Positions 18,100 through 18,751 of a DNA stretch of 18,751 bases are shown here, one piece after another. The DNA comes from Ganoderma boninense (lineage: Eukaryota; Basidiomycota; Agaricomycetes; Polyporales; Polyporaceae). The DNA is taken from NCBI GenBank assembly GCA_002900995.3, contig PJEW03000050.1:1-18751 (forward strand), in the 5' to 3' direction. The stretch's first letter is position 1. Each line of letters opens with the position of its first letter. A model generated the notes under the pieces. The model was not told where the DNA came from. It did no database searches and saw only the letters and a program-made list of their open reading frames with translations. A program made the translations under genes and the position numbers.

Positions 18100-18751
18100 C
18101 ACACACTGACACAGGCGGCCGCCGCTCGAAGCCCCCCAGGGAGGGGGTGGGGGGATCGGAGCTGGGCGACGGCTCGCGGCCACAGCCCGTTCTGCGGCGC
18201 AGGTATCCGTCGCCATTTTACTGAACACACCGAACATATAAACGAGCTCGCACGGCGCCGCCGATGGGGGCCACGAAAGACGGACAAGGACAGCACGGCA
18301 CGCACCGCGAGGAAGTCAGAAGCAGAGCCCGGTGCGTGCGGGGAGAACAGGGAGAAGGGGGAGAAGGGTTGGGAGAGGGATGGGGTGGGATGGGGGACCG
18401 TAACTATGTAGCGACTGCGACTCAAGCTTCAAGGGCTAACGGGGAGAGGCTTCACGGGAAGGGGGAAAACCAGTAGCTACAGGGGTTCAAAAATGAAAAA
18501 AAGCAAAACAGACAAAACGGGAAAAATAAGAGACAGCATAAGATATATATGTCAACGTTGAACGAGATCTAGGCAAAAACTGTCGAGACGTACAGGGCTG
18601 CATATCTGGGGACGGGAAGGGAGGGACAACCACCATTGGGAGGGAAATTGAGTCTCGCCCGGGGTCAACCAGGCCGCAGAGTCAAACCCAAGCCAAGGGC
18701 GATAGGGGGGAGGAGGGCGGACGAAAGGGGGGCAGGGGACGTCGAGGATCG
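18100..18751. other. purine-rich right end, possibly transcribed from the minus strand
   Basis: The plus strand is rich in G and A (notably 18260-18480 and 18600-18751), so the minus strand is pyrimidine-rich with runs such as CCCTTCTCCC and CCCCCCC. Between them, 18490-18560 is AT-rich (TGAAAAAAAGC, ATATATAT). This pattern fits long untranslated or promoter sequence of a gene on the minus strand that starts or ends beyond the window. A TATAAAC at about 18237 and an ATG at 18264 on the plus strand give only a low-complexity frame (70 codons), which I do not accept as a gene. Confidence 0.3.

Noticed and set aside
18264..18476. 70-codon plus-strand ORF preceded by a TATA-like sequence
   Set aside because: It is Gly/Glu/Arg low-complexity sequence produced by purine-rich DNA, and the TATA-like site is only about 30 bp from the ATG.
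1..18751. CRISPR arrays, tRNA or rRNA genes, and retrotransposon LTRs
   Set aside because: No regularly spaced repeats, no tRNA-like cloverleaf sequence, no rRNA blocks and no long direct terminal repeats were seen by eye. A tRNAscan and a self-alignment would be needed to be certain.

Overview
The window looks like nuclear DNA from a mushroom-forming basidiomycete (Agaricomycetes, probably Polyporales). The signs are many short introns (about 50-100 nt) with GT[AG]NGT donors, GC-rich exons, F-box families expanded in tandem, and protein families typical of that group. All gene models here were spliced by eye, keeping the reading frame across every junction. There is no transcript evidence.

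Layout. Positions 649-5627 hold a tandem array of three related F-box-like genes, all on the minus strand. The first (649-1784) is broken by three separate one-base losses. The second (2288-3387) and third (4579-5627) are intact. All three share an N-terminal F-box-like segment with a DGGxTGxSL core, and a C-terminal W-x-x-R-x-x-GG-x-GCW signature. Between them lie an orphan gene start (2138-2226) and a possible relic of a DUF6534-type membrane protein (4230-4481).

Positions 6080-8582 (minus) encode a 565-residue Atg22-like vacuolar effluxer in 13 exons, including three successive exons of 19, 20 and 16 nt. A 448-bp element with 27-bp perfect terminal inverted repeats (9189-9636) lies between it and the next gene and looks like a MITE. 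Positions 9893-11165 (minus) encode a peroxisomal adenine nucleotide carrier of the SLC25A17/ANT1 type. It is divergent from a 640-residue F-box protein at 11553-13774 (plus), with 387 bp between the two start codons.

From 13775 to the right end (about 5 kb) no gene is recognised with confidence. This part holds a possible small spliced gene (13992-14210), an unexplained 299-codon ORF (14712-15611), a dense series of splice-donor-like sites that can be read as a 75-residue multi-exon gene (16549-17077), two patches rich in degenerate CTACAG/CTGTAG motifs, and a purine-rich right end that may be transcribed sequence of a gene outside the window.

The recognisable genes do not form one pathway. 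Atg22-like efflux (vacuole) and ANT1 (peroxisome) are housekeeping transporters. The F-box proteins are probable substrate adaptors for SCF ubiquitin ligases. The likeliest novelty is the F-box array with its C-terminal signature, the MITE-like element, and the intron-dense locus near 16.5-17.1 kb.
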